Assembly: GCF_963693435.1 (NCBI RefSeq)
Contig: NZ_OY856306.1
Span: 62,001 to 126,000 of the forward strand
Source of the DNA: Pasteurella atlantica
GTDB lineage: Bacteria > Pseudomonadota > Gammaproteobacteria > Enterobacterales > Pasteurellaceae
Reading direction: 5' to 3'
DNA: 64,000 nt
Positions 1 through 10,319 of this stretch are shown piece after piece. The notes beneath the pieces were generated by a model. That model was not told the origin of the DNA and did no database searches. It worked only from the letters and a program-made list of their open reading frames with translations. How positions within the stretch are numbered: the stretch's first letter is position 1; each line of letters starts with the position of its first letter. The position numbers and the translations under genes were made by a program.

Positions 1-123
1 TTACTCAGACTTCTTCTCAAAAAACAGCCACTTTAACAAATTACAGTTTTAATTCCTGTCATCTGTCTTCCGTACTCTGTCTTCTGAACTTGAAAGTCTT
101 CAGTTTTCAGCTTGTTTCCAATT

Positions 124-135
124 TTTTAAAGAACA
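124..135 (-). promoter_or_regulatory. boxA antitermination element in the 16S-23S spacer
   Basis: On the minus strand this reads TGTTCTTTAAAA, a boxA-like element downstream of tRNA-Glu in the rRNA spacer. Such elements load the Nus antitermination complex before the 23S gene. The match is by motif only. Confidence 0.5.
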
Positions 136-158
136 ATAAGATAATAAATATCTTTAAA

Positions 159-234
159 TGGCGTCCCCAGGGGGATTCGAACCCCCGTTACCGCCGTGAA
201 AGGGCGATGTCCTAGGCCTCTAGACGATGGGGAC
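159..234 (-). tRNA. tRNA-Glu (anticodon TTC)
   Basis: A 76-nt cloverleaf on the minus strand, beginning GTCCCC and ending GGGGACGCCA, with the T-arm GGTTCGAAT and an encoded CCA end. The anticodon TTC lies at 198-200. It sits 86 bases beyond the 3' end of 16S, in the place where gammaproteobacterial rRNA operons carry a spacer tRNA, so it is cotranscribed with 16S and the 23S gene that must lie off the left edge. Confidence 0.97.
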
Positions 235-320
235 AACATTTAGAGATACTCTTATCTCTTTTTTGTCTCTTATTTCTCTATCAAACAATCTGTGTGAGCA
301 CTCATTGTCGCTTATTCAGG

Positions 321-1862
<1,542 letters not shown>

Positions 1863-2000
1863 AAAGTTTAATCGCTCAATAAACTGACATAGAATTTTTA
1901 TTAAAAAAATTTTCAGTGACACTTATTAAGACTTCTTTATTTCAAATATTTTTTTCAAATAAGTCAATCAACAAGTGCCCACACAGATTGTCTGATAAAT

Positions 2001-2012
2001 TGTTAAAGAGCA
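2001..2012 (-). promoter_or_regulatory. rRNA leader boxA
   Basis: On the minus strand this reads TGCTCTTTAACA, identical to the boxA of enterobacterial rrn leaders. It lies about 140 bases upstream of 16S and about 50 bases downstream of the predicted transcription start, the right place for assembling the NusB/NusE antitermination complex. Confidence 0.85.
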
Positions 2013-2016
2013 AAAA

Positions 2017-2061
2017 ACAACGACGCACCTAGCAAAATCTTTCACAACAGTGCGTCGTTGT
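2017..2061 (-). promoter_or_regulatory. rRNA leader hairpin (boxB-like)
   Basis: A perfect 12-bp inverted repeat, ACAACGACGCAC at 2017-2028 and its complement at 2050-2061, with a 21-nt loop. It lies between the promoter and boxA, where rrn leaders carry a boxB-like stem. Transcription is predicted to start within a few bases of the stem, so the hairpin would be at the extreme 5' end of the precursor. Confidence 0.7.
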
Positions 2062-2070
2062 GTGTGGCGT

Positions 2071-2098
2071 ATTATAGAGATTTCAAAATACAACGCAA
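2071..2098 (-). promoter_or_regulatory. rRNA operon promoter
   Basis: On the minus strand there is a -35 TTGCGT (2093-2098), a 16-bp spacer and a perfect -10 TATAAT (2071-2076), followed by a GC-rich discriminator (ACGCCAC) of the kind that makes rRNA promoters sensitive to ppGpp and initiating NTPs. No second promoter was recognised between here and mutM. Confidence 0.75.
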
Positions 2099-2192
2099 GT
2101 ACTTTTTGGAAAAATATTTAATTTTTTTGCTATTCGATGTTTTTTAATTCAATTTGAATGTTTTTTGTAAATTTTTATTAAAATGTGACCGC

Positions 2193-3005
2193 TTATTTTT
2201 GACAATAATCACAATAAAACGTATTGCGTTGCCCGATGATTTTTGTCTTAATTTGGTTTTGGCACTGATTACATTCTTCGCCTTTGCGTCCGTACACCTG
2301 TAAAACTTGTGTAAAATAACCTGGTTTGCCGTCTGGTTGGACAAAATCTTTCAAGGTTGTACCACCCTGCTCTATCGCTTTGATTAAAACTTGCTTAATT
2401 ATCGTTACTAATAAGTGAGATTGTTCCTTTGTTAAGGTGCAAGCTAATCGCTCAGGCAGAATTTTTGCTAAAAATAAACTTTCACACGCATAAATATTCC
2501 CTACGCCCACCACAACGGCATTATCCATTATGAACTTTTTAACTGCCACTTTTCTCTTTCTACTCTTCTTATATAGGTAATCGCCATTAAATTCTGCTGA
2601 AAGGGGTTCTAATCCGAGTTTTTGAAAAATGGGCATTTGTGAAATTTTTTCCGCCCATAGCCACGCACCAAATCGGCGTGGGTCGTTATAGCGTAACACA
2701 ATGCCATCTTGTGTAATTAAATCAACGTGATCGTGCTTGCCAACGTCTTTGGTTTCTTTTTCTAAAATACTCAATGAACCCGACATTCCAAGATGAATAA
2801 TAATTTCGCCTTTTGTGGTGTGAATAATCAGATATTTAGCTCGGCGTGAAATTGCGGTAATTTGGGCATTTTGCATTTCGCTCAATTCATTACTCACCAA
2901 CCAACGCAGCTGCTTTTGGCGAATAATAATCTCTTTTATGGTTTTTCCCACAAGATGAGAGGATATTCCTCGCACGCTAGTTTCAACTTCGGGTAATTCT
3001 GGCAT
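2193..3005 (-). CDS. mutM: Formamidopyrimidine-DNA glycosylase MutM
   Basis: Base-excision repair glycosylase/AP lyase that removes 8-oxoguanine and Fapy lesions. The start is placed at the ATG giving MPELPEVETS, because Pro2 must be the N-terminal nucleophile after methionine removal; a longer frame starting at 3044 would bury it. Visible features are Pro2, Glu3, Lys57, the helix-two-turn-helix region with NAVVVGVGNIYACE, and a C-terminal zinc finger with two CxxC pairs (CNQC and CDYC). The length of 270 aa is normal. AGAAGAG lies just upstream of the start. An uptake-signal core overlaps the stop codon. Confidence 0.97.
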   Translation of the reverse strand: MPELPEVETSVRGISSHLVGKTIKEIIIRQKQLRWLVSNELSEMQNAQITAISRRAKYLIIHTTKGEIIIHLGMSGSLSILEKETKDVGKHDHVDLITQDGIVLRYNDPRRFGAWLWAEKISQMPIFQKLGLEPLSAEFNGDYLYKKSRKRKVAVKKFIMDNAVVVGVGNIYACESLFLAKILPERLACTLTKEQSHLLVTIIKQVLIKAIEQGGTTLKDFVQPDGKPGYFTQVLQVYGRKGEECNQCQNQIKTKIIGQRNTFYCDYCQK

Positions 3006-3070
3006 TTTGTTTTCTCTTCTATATATAAGGATAAGATTTTGCAAATAGTAAATAAAATCTGACCGCTTAC

Positions 3071-4270
3071 TTACTGTAATAAAAAATCAATAATATTCTG
3101 ATGAATGATTCCATCTTGACTGAAATCGAGGTTATCCATTGAAAGGACATATTTTGGATAATTATCGCTGATATTTTTATATACCCCAAATTCTCGTTCT
3201 CTGGTTTGTTCGGTTGCCATTAAATAAGAAACTTGATAATAGATAATTTCTTTATCTTTTCTCGCAATAAAATCGATTTCTTTCGTACCAACCTTACCGA
3301 TTTCAACTTGGTAGCCCCTAGAAATCAATTCTATATAAACAATATTCTCTAAGGTTTTTTCAATATCTTTAATATTAGAATATCCCTTAGACTGTCGAAA
3401 ACCGTGATCAGTAAGATAATATTTTTCATCTATTTTTAATGTTTTTTTACCTATAAGATCGTATCTCGGCACTTTTTTAATAATAAAAGCCATTTGGCAA
3501 TATTCTAAGTAATTTAAAACGGTATCGACGGACACTTCTCGGCTTTCACTTTTTAAATACTTTTTAATGCTACTGGCTGAAAAAGTTGCACCGATATTTT
3601 GAATGACAAAATTTAGAATACGATTAAATATATCAACATCACGTATTTTGTTATAATTTAAAACATCTTTTACTAAAACTGTATTATAAACATCCTGCAA
3701 ATATTTATAGCTCGTTTCTTCCTCTAAATTAAAATACCTTAAAATTGGCATTCCGCCAACTTGTAGAAATTTATTAAATAATTCATCTCTATTTAAGTTT
3801 GTTTCAGTATAAACCATTAAAAATTCATCAAATGTAAAGGGCTGTATTTCAAATTCTACATATCTCCCTGCTAATAATGTGGCTAATTCTCCTGAAATGA
3901 GTTTTGAATTTGAACCTGTAATATAAATATCACAATCTCTATCTACTCTTAAACCATTGATGACTTTTTCCCAATCTTTTACTAACTGAATTTCATCAAA
4001 AAAGAAATAAACTTTGCCTTTCATTCCTTTTAAGTTTTCAGTCAAATACTTAGCTAACGCATTAGCATCATTAATATGTAAAAACTCTAACGACTCAAAA
4101 TTAATATAAATTTTTTGCTCAGTAGGAATTGTCGCTAATATTTCATTTTTTATAATCGTTAAAATTGTTGATTTTCCTACTCGTCGCATTCCAGTTAATA
4201 CTTTGATCACGGATTTATCAACAAATTTCTCTATTTTTTTAGTATATTTTGGTCTAACAACATATTTCAT
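3071..4270 (-). CDS. AAA_14 / DUF4143 family ATP-binding protein
   Basis: Predicted cytoplasmic P-loop ATPase of the AAA_14-DUF4143 family, 399 aa. Walker A GMRRVGKST is at residues 27-35 and Walker B VYFFFDEIQ near 85-95. The C-terminal part has a nuclease-like-fold signature (EIDFIARKDKEIIYYQVSY region), as is usual for DUF4143. No cellular role is established for most members; they are scattered accessory genes in many bacteria. It stands alone between mutM and potD with its own promoter, and AAGGG precedes the ATG. The family call is firm, the function is unknown. Confidence 0.88.
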   Translation of the reverse strand: MKYVVRPKYTKKIEKFVDKSVIKVLTGMRRVGKSTILTIIKNEILATIPTEQKIYINFESLEFLHINDANALAKYLTENLKGMKGKVYFFFDEIQLVKDWEKVINGLRVDRDCDIYITGSNSKLISGELATLLAGRYVEFEIQPFTFDEFLMVYTETNLNRDELFNKFLQVGGMPILRYFNLEEETSYKYLQDVYNTVLVKDVLNYNKIRDVDIFNRILNFVIQNIGATFSASSIKKYLKSESREVSVDTVLNYLEYCQMAFIIKKVPRYDLIGKKTLKIDEKYYLTDHGFRQSKGYSNIKDIEKTLENIVYIELISRGYQVEIGKVGTKEIDFIARKDKEIIYYQVSYLMATEQTREREFGVYKNISDNYPKYVLSMDNLDFSQDGIIHQNIIDFLLQ

Positions 4271-4303
4271 AGATAACCCTTATTACATTACTTTAATGCT
4301 TAG

Positions 4304-4332
4304 ACTATAATAGAAAAAAATACAAAAATCAA
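4304..4332 (-). promoter_or_regulatory. Promoter of the AAA_14 ATPase gene
   Basis: On the minus strand: -35 TTGATT (4327-4332), 17-bp spacer, -10 TATAGT (4304-4309), about 35 bases upstream of the start codon. The -10 overlaps one copy of a motif repeated three times in this intergenic region. Confidence 0.6.
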
Positions 4333-4395
4333 TAACGATTTCTATTATAATCGATACGTTTAAAATTTTATGATTTATATAGATTATAATAGAAA
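4306..4395. repeat. Three copies of the 11-bp motif TATAATAGAAA
   Basis: TATAATAGAAA occurs at 4306-4316, inverted at 4339-4349, and direct again at 4385-4395. The first copy overlaps the -10 of the AAA_14 promoter. The arrangement resembles a set of operator half-sites, but the motif is very AT-rich and chance or promoter-like origin cannot be excluded. The rest of the 4271-4575 gap holds only the potD terminator. Confidence 0.45.
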
Positions 4396-4487
4396 CAAGC
4401 CATTTTTTGTATTCAATTGCTATTTAGTAAACGGTCGGATATACGCAAACAAGTTTGCTAATCCAACCCTATAAATTTATAAATAAA

Positions 4488-4518
4488 AAACCTGTCGCAA
4501 ATCATCTGCAACAGGTTT
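4488..4518 (-). terminator. Rho-independent terminator after potD
   Basis: Stem AAACCTGTCGC (4488-4498) with GCAACAGGTTT (4508-4518), one internal mismatch, followed on the minus strand by TTTTTTATTT. It lies about 60 bases downstream of the potD stop. Confidence 0.8.
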
Positions 4519-4575
4519 TTGTTAAGTATGAAAAACGGTAAATTTTTATAAAAATCTGACCGCTATATTTTAACC

Positions 4576-5616
4576 TTAGTTACTGGTTCTTAATTTATTC
4601 CAGTATTTTTCATACACTTCAATCGCATCGCCTACATCTGCTTGGGCAATGCCTTTTTCAAGCTCTTCTTTTGGTGGGAATAATACTTTATCTGCTAATT
4701 GTTCTGGGGTTAATAAATCTCTTACTCCTTCGTTTGGCATTGAGAAACCTAATTTTTCAATCACAACTTTTGCACTTTCTGGACGTAGTAAGAAGTCAAT
4801 AAATTTATAAGCTGCTTCTTTATTTTTAGCAGTATTTGGAATAGCGTAGTTATCCATCCAGACAATCGCTCCTTCTTTTGGGTAAATAAAGGTTAAATTT
4901 GGGTCTTCTTTTTGACCTAAATATGCCGAACCATTCCAAATCATTCCGATTGATACTTCACCTTGTAAAAATGGCATTTCAGGTGCATCTGAATTGAAGG
5001 TTAATACATTTGGAATTAAGGTTTTTAAACGCTCATAAGCGGTTTTGATTTCTTCTGGGTTAGTGGTGTTTGGTGATTTTCCATCTAATAATAGTGCCAT
5101 ATGGAACACTTCACGAGAATCATTCATTAACTGTAATAAGCCTTTATATTCAGGTTTCCATAAATCTGCCCAGCTAGTTACTGTGGTTAGATCAATTTCT
5201 TCTTTATTAACACCAATACCTGTTAAACCGAAAATATAAGGTAATGAGTAATCATTTTTAGGGTCAAAACTTTGCCCCATTAATTCTTTACTCACATATT
5301 TAAAATTGGCTAATTTTGTTTTATCTAATTTTTCTAACATTCCTTCTTTTGCCATTTTGCTCACATAATAGCTTGAAGGGAACACGATATCATAACCTGC
5401 ACCTTGAGTAAGCTTCATTTTTGAATACATTTCTTCATTACTTTCAAACGTAGAATAGATCACCTCTATCCCTGTTTCTTCCGTGAATTTCTCTAATAAG
5501 CTTGAAGGTACATATTCAGTCCAGTTATAAACATATAATTTTTCTGTAGCTTGTGCAGAAACCGCCACACTTAAAGTTGTAATTGCAAAAAAGAGTTTTT
5601 TAATTAATTTTGTCAA
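4576..5616 (-). CDS. potD: Spermidine/putrescine-binding periplasmic protein PotD
   Basis: Solute-binding protein of the polyamine ABC importer. The mature part opens [13 protein letters not shown] and runs through the type-1 periplasmic-binding fold. The start is taken as TTG at 5616: it is preceded by AAGGAT at good spacing and gives a canonical Sec signal (two Lys, a hydrophobic core, then VSAQA) and a length of 346 aa, close to the E. coli protein. The upstream in-frame ATG at 5721 would put 35 implausible residues before the signal. No potABC genes are adjacent, so this is a stand-alone binding protein. Confidence 0.92.
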   Translation of the reverse strand: MTKLIKKLFFAITTLSVAVSAQATEKLYVYNWTEYVPSSLLEKFTEETGIEVIYSTFESNEEMYSKMKLTQGAGYDIVFPSSYYVSKMAKEGMLEKLDKTKLANFKYVSKELMGQSFDPKNDYSLPYIFGLTGIGVNKEEIDLTTVTSWADLWKPEYKGLLQLMNDSREVFHMALLLDGKSPNTTNPEEIKTAYERLKTLIPNVLTFNSDAPEMPFLQGEVSIGMIWNGSAYLGQKEDPNLTFIYPKEGAIVWMDNYAIPNTAKNKEAAYKFIDFLLRPESAKVVIEKLGFSMPNEGVRDLLTPEQLADKVLFPPKEELEKGIAQADVGDAIEVYEKYWNKLRTSN

Positions 5617-5773
5617 TTTAATATCCTTAACGTTTAAAATTGTTATACTAATAGGGGAACGAGTATAACGTTTTATAAACGAATTTACCAACAATAAAAG
5701 GGACGGTTTTTTATTCTGCAAACCGAATAATATGCAAAAAACAAATTAAATCATACCGCTTGTCATATTAAAA

Positions 5774-6124
5774 CTATTCTTTTTCTCCACCAAATTCTTC
5801 GTATGCCATTAATGCTTCTGCAGCAGTCATCACTGATGGACCACCACCCATATAAATAGCAACTTGTACCATTTCCATAAATTCAGCACGAGTACAACCT
5901 GCTTTAACGAGAGCTTTTGCATGAAAACCTAAGCAACCTTGACAACGCATTGCAATCGCAATAGACATTGCCATCATCTCTTTTTGTTTAAATGAAAGCG
6001 CATCTTCTTTTAATGCAGATTGTGCCATTTGGCTAAAACCTTGCATTGTATCTGGGATAGCAGAGCGAAGTTGTGCTAATTTTTGATTAAGGGCTTGTGT
6101 TAGTTCTGTGTAATTGTGACTCAT
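5774..6124 (-). CDS. Carboxymuconolactone decarboxylase/AhpD-like protein
   Basis: A 116-aa protein of the AhpD-like superfamily. It carries the CxxCxxxH redox motif (Cys61, Cys64, His68) typical of alkylhydroperoxidase-type members rather than true decarboxylases. It is probably a thiol-dependent peroxide or disulfide-handling enzyme. It is divergent from the ygaV-ygaP pair across 135 bases. The substrate is not known. Confidence 0.88.
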   Translation of the reverse strand: MSHNYTELTQALNQKLAQLRSAIPDTMQGFSQMAQSALKEDALSFKQKEMMAMSIAIAMRCQGCLGFHAKALVKAGCTRAEFMEMVQVAIYMGGGPSVMTAAEALMAYEEFGGEKE

Positions 6125-6227
6125 TCTTTTTCTCCTAAATTATAGTTTATAAAAACAATATAAATGATATCAGGTTTTTATGTTATGTAAAAGTACTCAC
6201 ATCAAATAAAATATGTTATTATAAATA

Positions 6228-6241
6228 AAACAATGTTGTTT
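6228..6241. promoter_or_regulatory. Dyad upstream of ygaV, possible operator
   Basis: AAACAA-TG-TTGTTT is a near-perfect 14-bp palindrome just before the ygaV ribosome-binding site and in the region shared with the divergent AhpD-like gene. ArsR-family repressors bind such dyads, so autoregulation is a reasonable guess. Confidence 0.4.
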
Positions 6242-6259
6242 AGTATGGAGGTTTAAGGC

Positions 6260-6550
6260 GTGCAAGAAATGATACAAAATGCTGAAGATACAGCTTCTCA
6301 ATTAAAAATTATTGCTAATCCTTATCGACTAATGGTGCTATGTGCGTTAACAGAAGAGAGTAAAAATGTCTCGGAATTAATGAGTTTAACAAATGCTCCA
6401 CAGACGCTAATGTCTAACCATCTAGCGGTTCTTAGAAAAGCGGGAATTATTGATTACAATAGAGATCACCGCACTCTAAATTATTATCTTAAAGATCCTC
6501 GAATGAAAACATTATTAGAAACATTACATAATGTTTATTGCAATAGCTAA
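6260..6550 (+). CDS. ygaV: ArsR-family redox/sulfide regulator YgaV
   Basis: Small winged-helix repressor, 96 aa. A GTG start at 6260 is chosen because GGAGG lies 8 bases upstream; the nearby ATG at 6269 is too far from it. The recognition helix region reads APQTLMSNHLAVLRKAG. There is no ArsR metal-site motif. Instead two cysteines are kept at the positions found in E. coli YgaV, Cys28 (LMVLCAL) and Cys94 (NVYC), which fits a thiol-based sensor of the SqrR/BigR type. ygaP follows after 9 bases, the same pair as in E. coli. Confidence 0.85.
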   Translation: MQEMIQNAEDTASQLKIIANPYRLMVLCALTEESKNVSELMSLTNAPQTLMSNHLAVLRKAGIIDYNRDHRTLNYYLKDPRMKTLLETLHNVYCNS

Positions 6551-6559
6551 GGAGCAAAA

Positions 6560-7084
6560 ATGAGTAATCTGAAAACAGTTGAAGCAACACAATTACAACA
6601 ATGGTTAGCCTCTGGTGAAGCCATTTTGGTTGATGTGCGTGAACCAAACGAATTTACCGAGTGGCGTATTCCTCAAGCAATGTCTATGCCACTAACCTAC
6701 ATTGATAAGCATATTCCACATCTTACTAATGAAAAACGTAAAATTGTATTCCAATGCTTAAAAGGTAAACGTGGAGAAATGGCAGCAGAACAAGCGATCA
6801 AACAATTACCTGATGCTGAAATTTATAATTTAATCGGTGGTATTGAAGCGTGGGATAACGCCAACTTAGACGTTATTCGTGATCTTGATAAAGGAAAAAT
6901 GCCAATGTTCCGTCAGGTTTTAACTGCCGCAGGAACATTTAATATTGTATTCTCTTTACTTGGTTTTAGCTCAAATTTAGGAACAACTTTGACTCTTTTC
7001 TTAGGCTGTGGCTTAGTATTCGCTGGAGTAACGGGAAAATGTGGAATGGCAATGTTATTACAAAAAATGCCTTGGAATAAATAA
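6560..7084 (+). CDS. ygaP: Membrane-anchored rhodanese YgaP
   Basis: An N-terminal rhodanese domain with active-site Cys66 (FQCLKGKRG) is followed by two hydrophobic segments (about 122-157) and the C-terminal motif GKCGMAMLLQKMPWNK. This is the same layout, length (174 aa) and tail as E. coli YgaP, a sulfurtransferase of the inner membrane. Cotranscribed with ygaV; with the divergent AhpD-like thiol enzyme it forms a likely reactive-sulfur or peroxide response module. Confidence 0.9.
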   Translation: MSNLKTVEATQLQQWLASGEAILVDVREPNEFTEWRIPQAMSMPLTYIDKHIPHLTNEKRKIVFQCLKGKRGEMAAEQAIKQLPDAEIYNLIGGIEAWDNANLDVIRDLDKGKMPMFRQVLTAAGTFNIVFSLLGFSSNLGTTLTLFLGCGLVFAGVTGKCGMAMLLQKMPWNK

Positions 7085-7103
7085 TACAATAACGCAATAA
7101 TAA

Positions 7104-7145
7104 AAAGCGAGATCTAAAAGGTATAACCCTTAATGATCTCGCTTT
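7104..7145. terminator. Bidirectional terminator between ygaP and nhaA
   Basis: A perfect 11-bp inverted repeat, AAAGCGAGATC (7104-7114) and its complement (7135-7145), with A/T-rich flanks on both sides. It separates convergent ygaP and nhaA and can serve both. Confidence 0.75.
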
Positions 7146-7153
7146 CTTTTTAT

Positions 7154-8314
7154 CTATTTAGTCGTTTGACGTAATAGTATATAACCAAAGATGGCAGAGA
7201 CTATTGAACCAATTAAAATCCCTACCCTAGATAAAATATTTAAATTTTCTCCTGCTCCATCAATAAAAGCAAGGCTGGCAAGGAACATCGACATTGTAAA
7301 CCCAATACCACATAAAAATGCAACCGCTAAAATCTGTTTAAAATTAATTCCTTCTGGCAAGGTGGCAATACGGAATTTTACAGATAGATAGCTAAATAAG
7401 AATACCCCTAATGGTTTACCAACAATTAGACCAAAAACAATACCGAGTGGCAGAGCTGATGTCACCATTGATAAACTCACTCCATTTAAATTTACTCCAG
7501 CATTCGCAAAAGCAAATAATGGTAAAATAAAGAGTGAACACCAAGGTACTAAGCTATGTTCCAATTGATGTAATGGACGTTCACCATTTCGTCCTTTTAG
7601 TGGAATACAAAAACCGATAATTACACCTGCTAAAGTCGCGTGTACGCCTGATTTTAATACGGAAGCCCACAATACCAAACCCACCAATATATAAGCCCCA
7701 ATAGAACTCACTTTACATTTTCCCATTATTGCCAATATAACAATAGCAACACTTGCTGAAATAAGAGCTGTCATACTCAAGGTATCAGAATAAAAAATCG
7801 CAATAACAACAATTGCCCCTAAATCATCAATAATAGCCAATGCCAATAAAAATACTTTTAATGCTAACGGCACTCTCTTTCCTAGCAATGCAACAATCCC
7901 CAATGCAAACGCAATATCTGTTGCCATTGGAATTGCCCAACCTTTTTGCAATTCAGGACTGGTATAGGTAATCATATAAAAAATAAGGGCGGGGATAACC
8001 ATTCCACCAATAGCTGCAATGGCAGGAAAAATAGCTTGTTGATAACTTGAAAGAGATCCCTCAAATAACTCTCGCTTCACCTCTAACCCTACTAAGATAA
8101 AAAATACTGCCATAAAACCATCATTGATCCAATGTAATAATGATTTATCAATTTCAAAATGCCCTACTTGAATAGAAACAGGCATATTCAAAAAACTAGT
8201 ATAAAGTGAATTTAAACCCGTGTTTGCAAATAGCATTGCCACAAGAGCTAATACAAATAATAAAATCCCACTGATTGGCTCTTTTTTTAAAAGAGATTGA
8301 ATTGCTAACAGCAT
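7154..8314 (-). CDS. nhaA: Na+/H+ antiporter NhaA
   Basis: Inner-membrane sodium/proton exchanger, 386 aa with about twelve membrane segments. Family hallmarks include [10 protein letters not shown] and [15 protein letters not shown], which contain the transport aspartates (counterparts of E. coli Asp133, Asp163 and Asp164), and [11 protein letters not shown]-like [18 protein letters not shown]. It is monocistronic, ending at a strong terminator, and divergent from the next gene. Likely role: sodium and alkaline-pH tolerance. Confidence 0.96.
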   Translation of the reverse strand: MLLAIQSLLKKEPISGILLFVLALVAMLFANTGLNSLYTSFLNMPVSIQVGHFEIDKSLLHWINDGFMAVFFILVGLEVKRELFEGSLSSYQQAIFPAIAAIGGMVIPALIFYMITYTSPELQKGWAIPMATDIAFALGIVALLGKRVPLALKVFLLALAIIDDLGAIVVIAIFYSDTLSMTALISASVAIVILAIMGKCKVSSIGAYILVGLVLWASVLKSGVHATLAGVIIGFCIPLKGRNGERPLHQLEHSLVPWCSLFILPLFAFANAGVNLNGVSLSMVTSALPLGIVFGLIVGKPLGVFLFSYLSVKFRIATLPEGINFKQILAVAFLCGIGFTMSMFLASLAFIDGAGENLNILSRVGILIGSIVSAIFGYILLRQTTK

Positions 8315-8470
8315 TATATTACGTCCTTTTTGTATGTATTTATCAATAAAACTTTTCTTTTATCACAAGAATAGTCTCAATAGAGAGAATATTTGACATT
8401 TTATTTTTATTGTTCGATTATAGCCTTTTTATCATAGATAGCATAATAATTAAATAATAGGGGAATTTTT

Positions 8471-9415
8471 ATGTTAAATATCGTATTTTTAGAAAGTACA
8501 GCCATACCTAGCACGCACAGCATTCCACGTCCGCAATTTCCACATAATTGGATTGAATATTCTCATACCTCCGCTGATGAGCTTTACGAAAGAGCCAAAG
8601 ATGCTGATATTGTGATTATGAGTAAAATTATTTTTAATCGTGAAATAATGTCAAAATTACCCAAATTAAAACTTATTGCTGTTACAGCAACAGGTACAAA
8701 TAATATTGATTTGGTTGCCGCTAAAGAGTTGGGAATTGAGGTTAAAAATGTGACAGGTTATTCCAGTGTCACCGTGCCTGAACACGTACTTGGTATGATT
8801 TTTTCATTAAAACATCAACTTATTTCTTATCATAAAGACCAAGTTTTAACCGACCGTTGGGCAACCTGTGGACAATTTTATTATGCTGATTTTCCAATTA
8901 CCGATATCCGTGGTTCAACCATTGGTATTTTTGGTAAAGGTTGTTTAGGAACAGAAGTGGGACGTTTAGCCGAGCTTTTAGGAATGAAAGTACTTTATGC
9001 AGAACACAAAGATGCAACAATCATACGGGAAGGATATACACCATTTGAAACAGTATTAAAAGAATCGGATATTGTTACTTTACATTGCCCTTTAACAGAA
9101 ACTACACAAAATCTTATTAATGCAAAAACCCTAGCTTTAATGAAACCTAATGCTATTTTAATCAACACGGGGCGTGGTCCTTTGGTTGATGAAATAGCAT
9201 TACTTGACGCATTAGAAAATGGCACAATTTCAGGAGCTGGCATCGATGTAATGATTCAAGAACCCCCACAAATTGATAATCCATTAATGCAAGCAGCAAA
9301 AAATTTACCTAATTTGTTAATCACTCCACACGTTGCTTGGGCAAGCCAGTCTGCAACTGCAACATTATGTAATAAGGTGGCTCAGAATATTGAAGATTTT
9401 GTGAAAACTTTGTAG
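8471..9415 (+). CDS. D-2-hydroxyacid dehydrogenase (glycerate dehydrogenase-like)
   Basis: NAD-dependent oxidoreductase of the D-isomer family, 314 aa. The Rossmann motif GIFGKGCLGTEVG is near residues 157-169. The catalytic Arg is in NTGRGPLVDE, the Glu in MIQEPP and the His in ITPHVAWAS. It resembles the hydroxypyruvate reductase/glycerate dehydrogenase group found in Haemophilus, but the substrate cannot be read from the sequence. AGGGGA precedes the ATG. It is a single-gene unit between nhaA (divergent) and upp (convergent). Confidence 0.9.
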   Translation: MLNIVFLESTAIPSTHSIPRPQFPHNWIEYSHTSADELYERAKDADIVIMSKIIFNREIMSKLPKLKLIAVTATGTNNIDLVAAKELGIEVKNVTGYSSVTVPEHVLGMIFSLKHQLISYHKDQVLTDRWATCGQFYYADFPITDIRGSTIGIFGKGCLGTEVGRLAELLGMKVLYAEHKDATIIREGYTPFETVLKESDIVTLHCPLTETTQNLINAKTLALMKPNAILINTGRGPLVDEIALLDALENGTISGAGIDVMIQEPPQIDNPLMQAAKNLPNLLITPHVAWASQSATATLCNKVAQNIEDFVKTL

Positions 9416-9504
9416 GCAAGATAAAAAGGTAAGATTTTTGTAGATCTAAGAAAACAAAAAGTATTTTACCACTATATTTTATCTACTATGCCAAAAAATC
9501 AAAA

Positions 9505-9530
9505 AACCTCTTCTAGATTTAGAAGAGGTT
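9505..9530 (-). terminator. Rho-independent terminator after upp
   Basis: A perfect 11-bp stem, AACCTCTTCTA with its complement, and a 4-nt loop, followed on the minus strand by TTTTTTG. It lies 30 bases past the upp stop and may also stop readthrough from the convergent dehydrogenase gene. Confidence 0.8.
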
Positions 9531-9560
9531 AAATGTTTTTATTTAGCAGATCAAAAATTA

Positions 9561-10187
9561 TTATTTTGTACCAAATATTTTATCTCCCGCATCACCTAGA
9601 CCTGGAATAATATAACCTTTTTCATTTAAGTGATCATCAATAGAAGCAGTATAAAGTTCAATATCAGGGTGTGCTTTCTCAAGAGCTGCAATCCCTTCTG
9701 GTACCGCAACTAACACTAAAACTTTAATATTGTTACACCCTGCTTCTTTTAAAAGATCGATAGTTGCAATCATTGAACCACCTGTAGCTAACATCGGATC
9801 AACGACAATTGCTAAACGTTCACTTACATCATTAGTTAATTTTTGAAAATAAGGAACTGGCTCTAAAGTTTCTTCATTGCGATACATACCTACAACACTA
9901 ATTCTTGCACTTGGCATATGTTCAAGTACCCCATCCATCATTCCAAGACCTGCTCGTAAAATAGGGACAACTGTTACTTTTTTACCTTTAATTCGATCAA
10001 CTTCCACATCACCATTCCAACCTTCAATAGTGACTTTTTCTGTCTCTAAATCAGCGGTTGCTTCATAAGTCAGTAAGCTACCAATTTCAGTAGCAAGTTC
10101 TCGGAAGTGCTTTGTGTTTACATCAGCGGCACGCATTAAACCTAATTTATGTTTAACGAGTGGGTGTTTTACTTCAACAATTTTCAT
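9561..10187 (-). CDS. upp: Uracil phosphoribosyltransferase
   Basis: Pyrimidine salvage: uracil + PRPP gives UMP. 208 aa, the normal length. The PRPP-binding loop [12 protein letters not shown] and the uracil-binding C-terminal segment ([11 protein letters not shown]) are both present. No uraA permease lies next to it in this window. The ATG is preceded by AGGGG. Confidence 0.97.
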   Translation of the reverse strand: MKIVEVKHPLVKHKLGLMRAADVNTKHFRELATEIGSLLTYEATADLETEKVTIEGWNGDVEVDRIKGKKVTVVPILRAGLGMMDGVLEHMPSARISVVGMYRNEETLEPVPYFQKLTNDVSERLAIVVDPMLATGGSMIATIDLLKEAGCNNIKVLVLVAVPEGIAALEKAHPDIELYTASIDDHLNEKGYIIPGLGDAGDKIFGTK

Positions 10188-10275
10188 AATTAACCCCTTT
10201 GTCTTAGAAATAAAATAATACTCGATCGAATATTCTAACAGACTTTTTAATATAAGGGGAAATAAAAGAAATAAA

Positions 10276-10301
10276 AAAAGCAGAGATTGCTCTCTGCTTT
10301 T
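10276..10301 (-). terminator. Terminator after rpsI
   Basis: A 10-bp stem, AAAAGCAGAG and its complement, with a 6-nt loop. On the minus strand it is followed by a long T-rich run. It lies 19 bases past the rpsI stop. Confidence 0.85.
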
Positions 10302-10319
10302 GGAAACGAAAATATAGAA

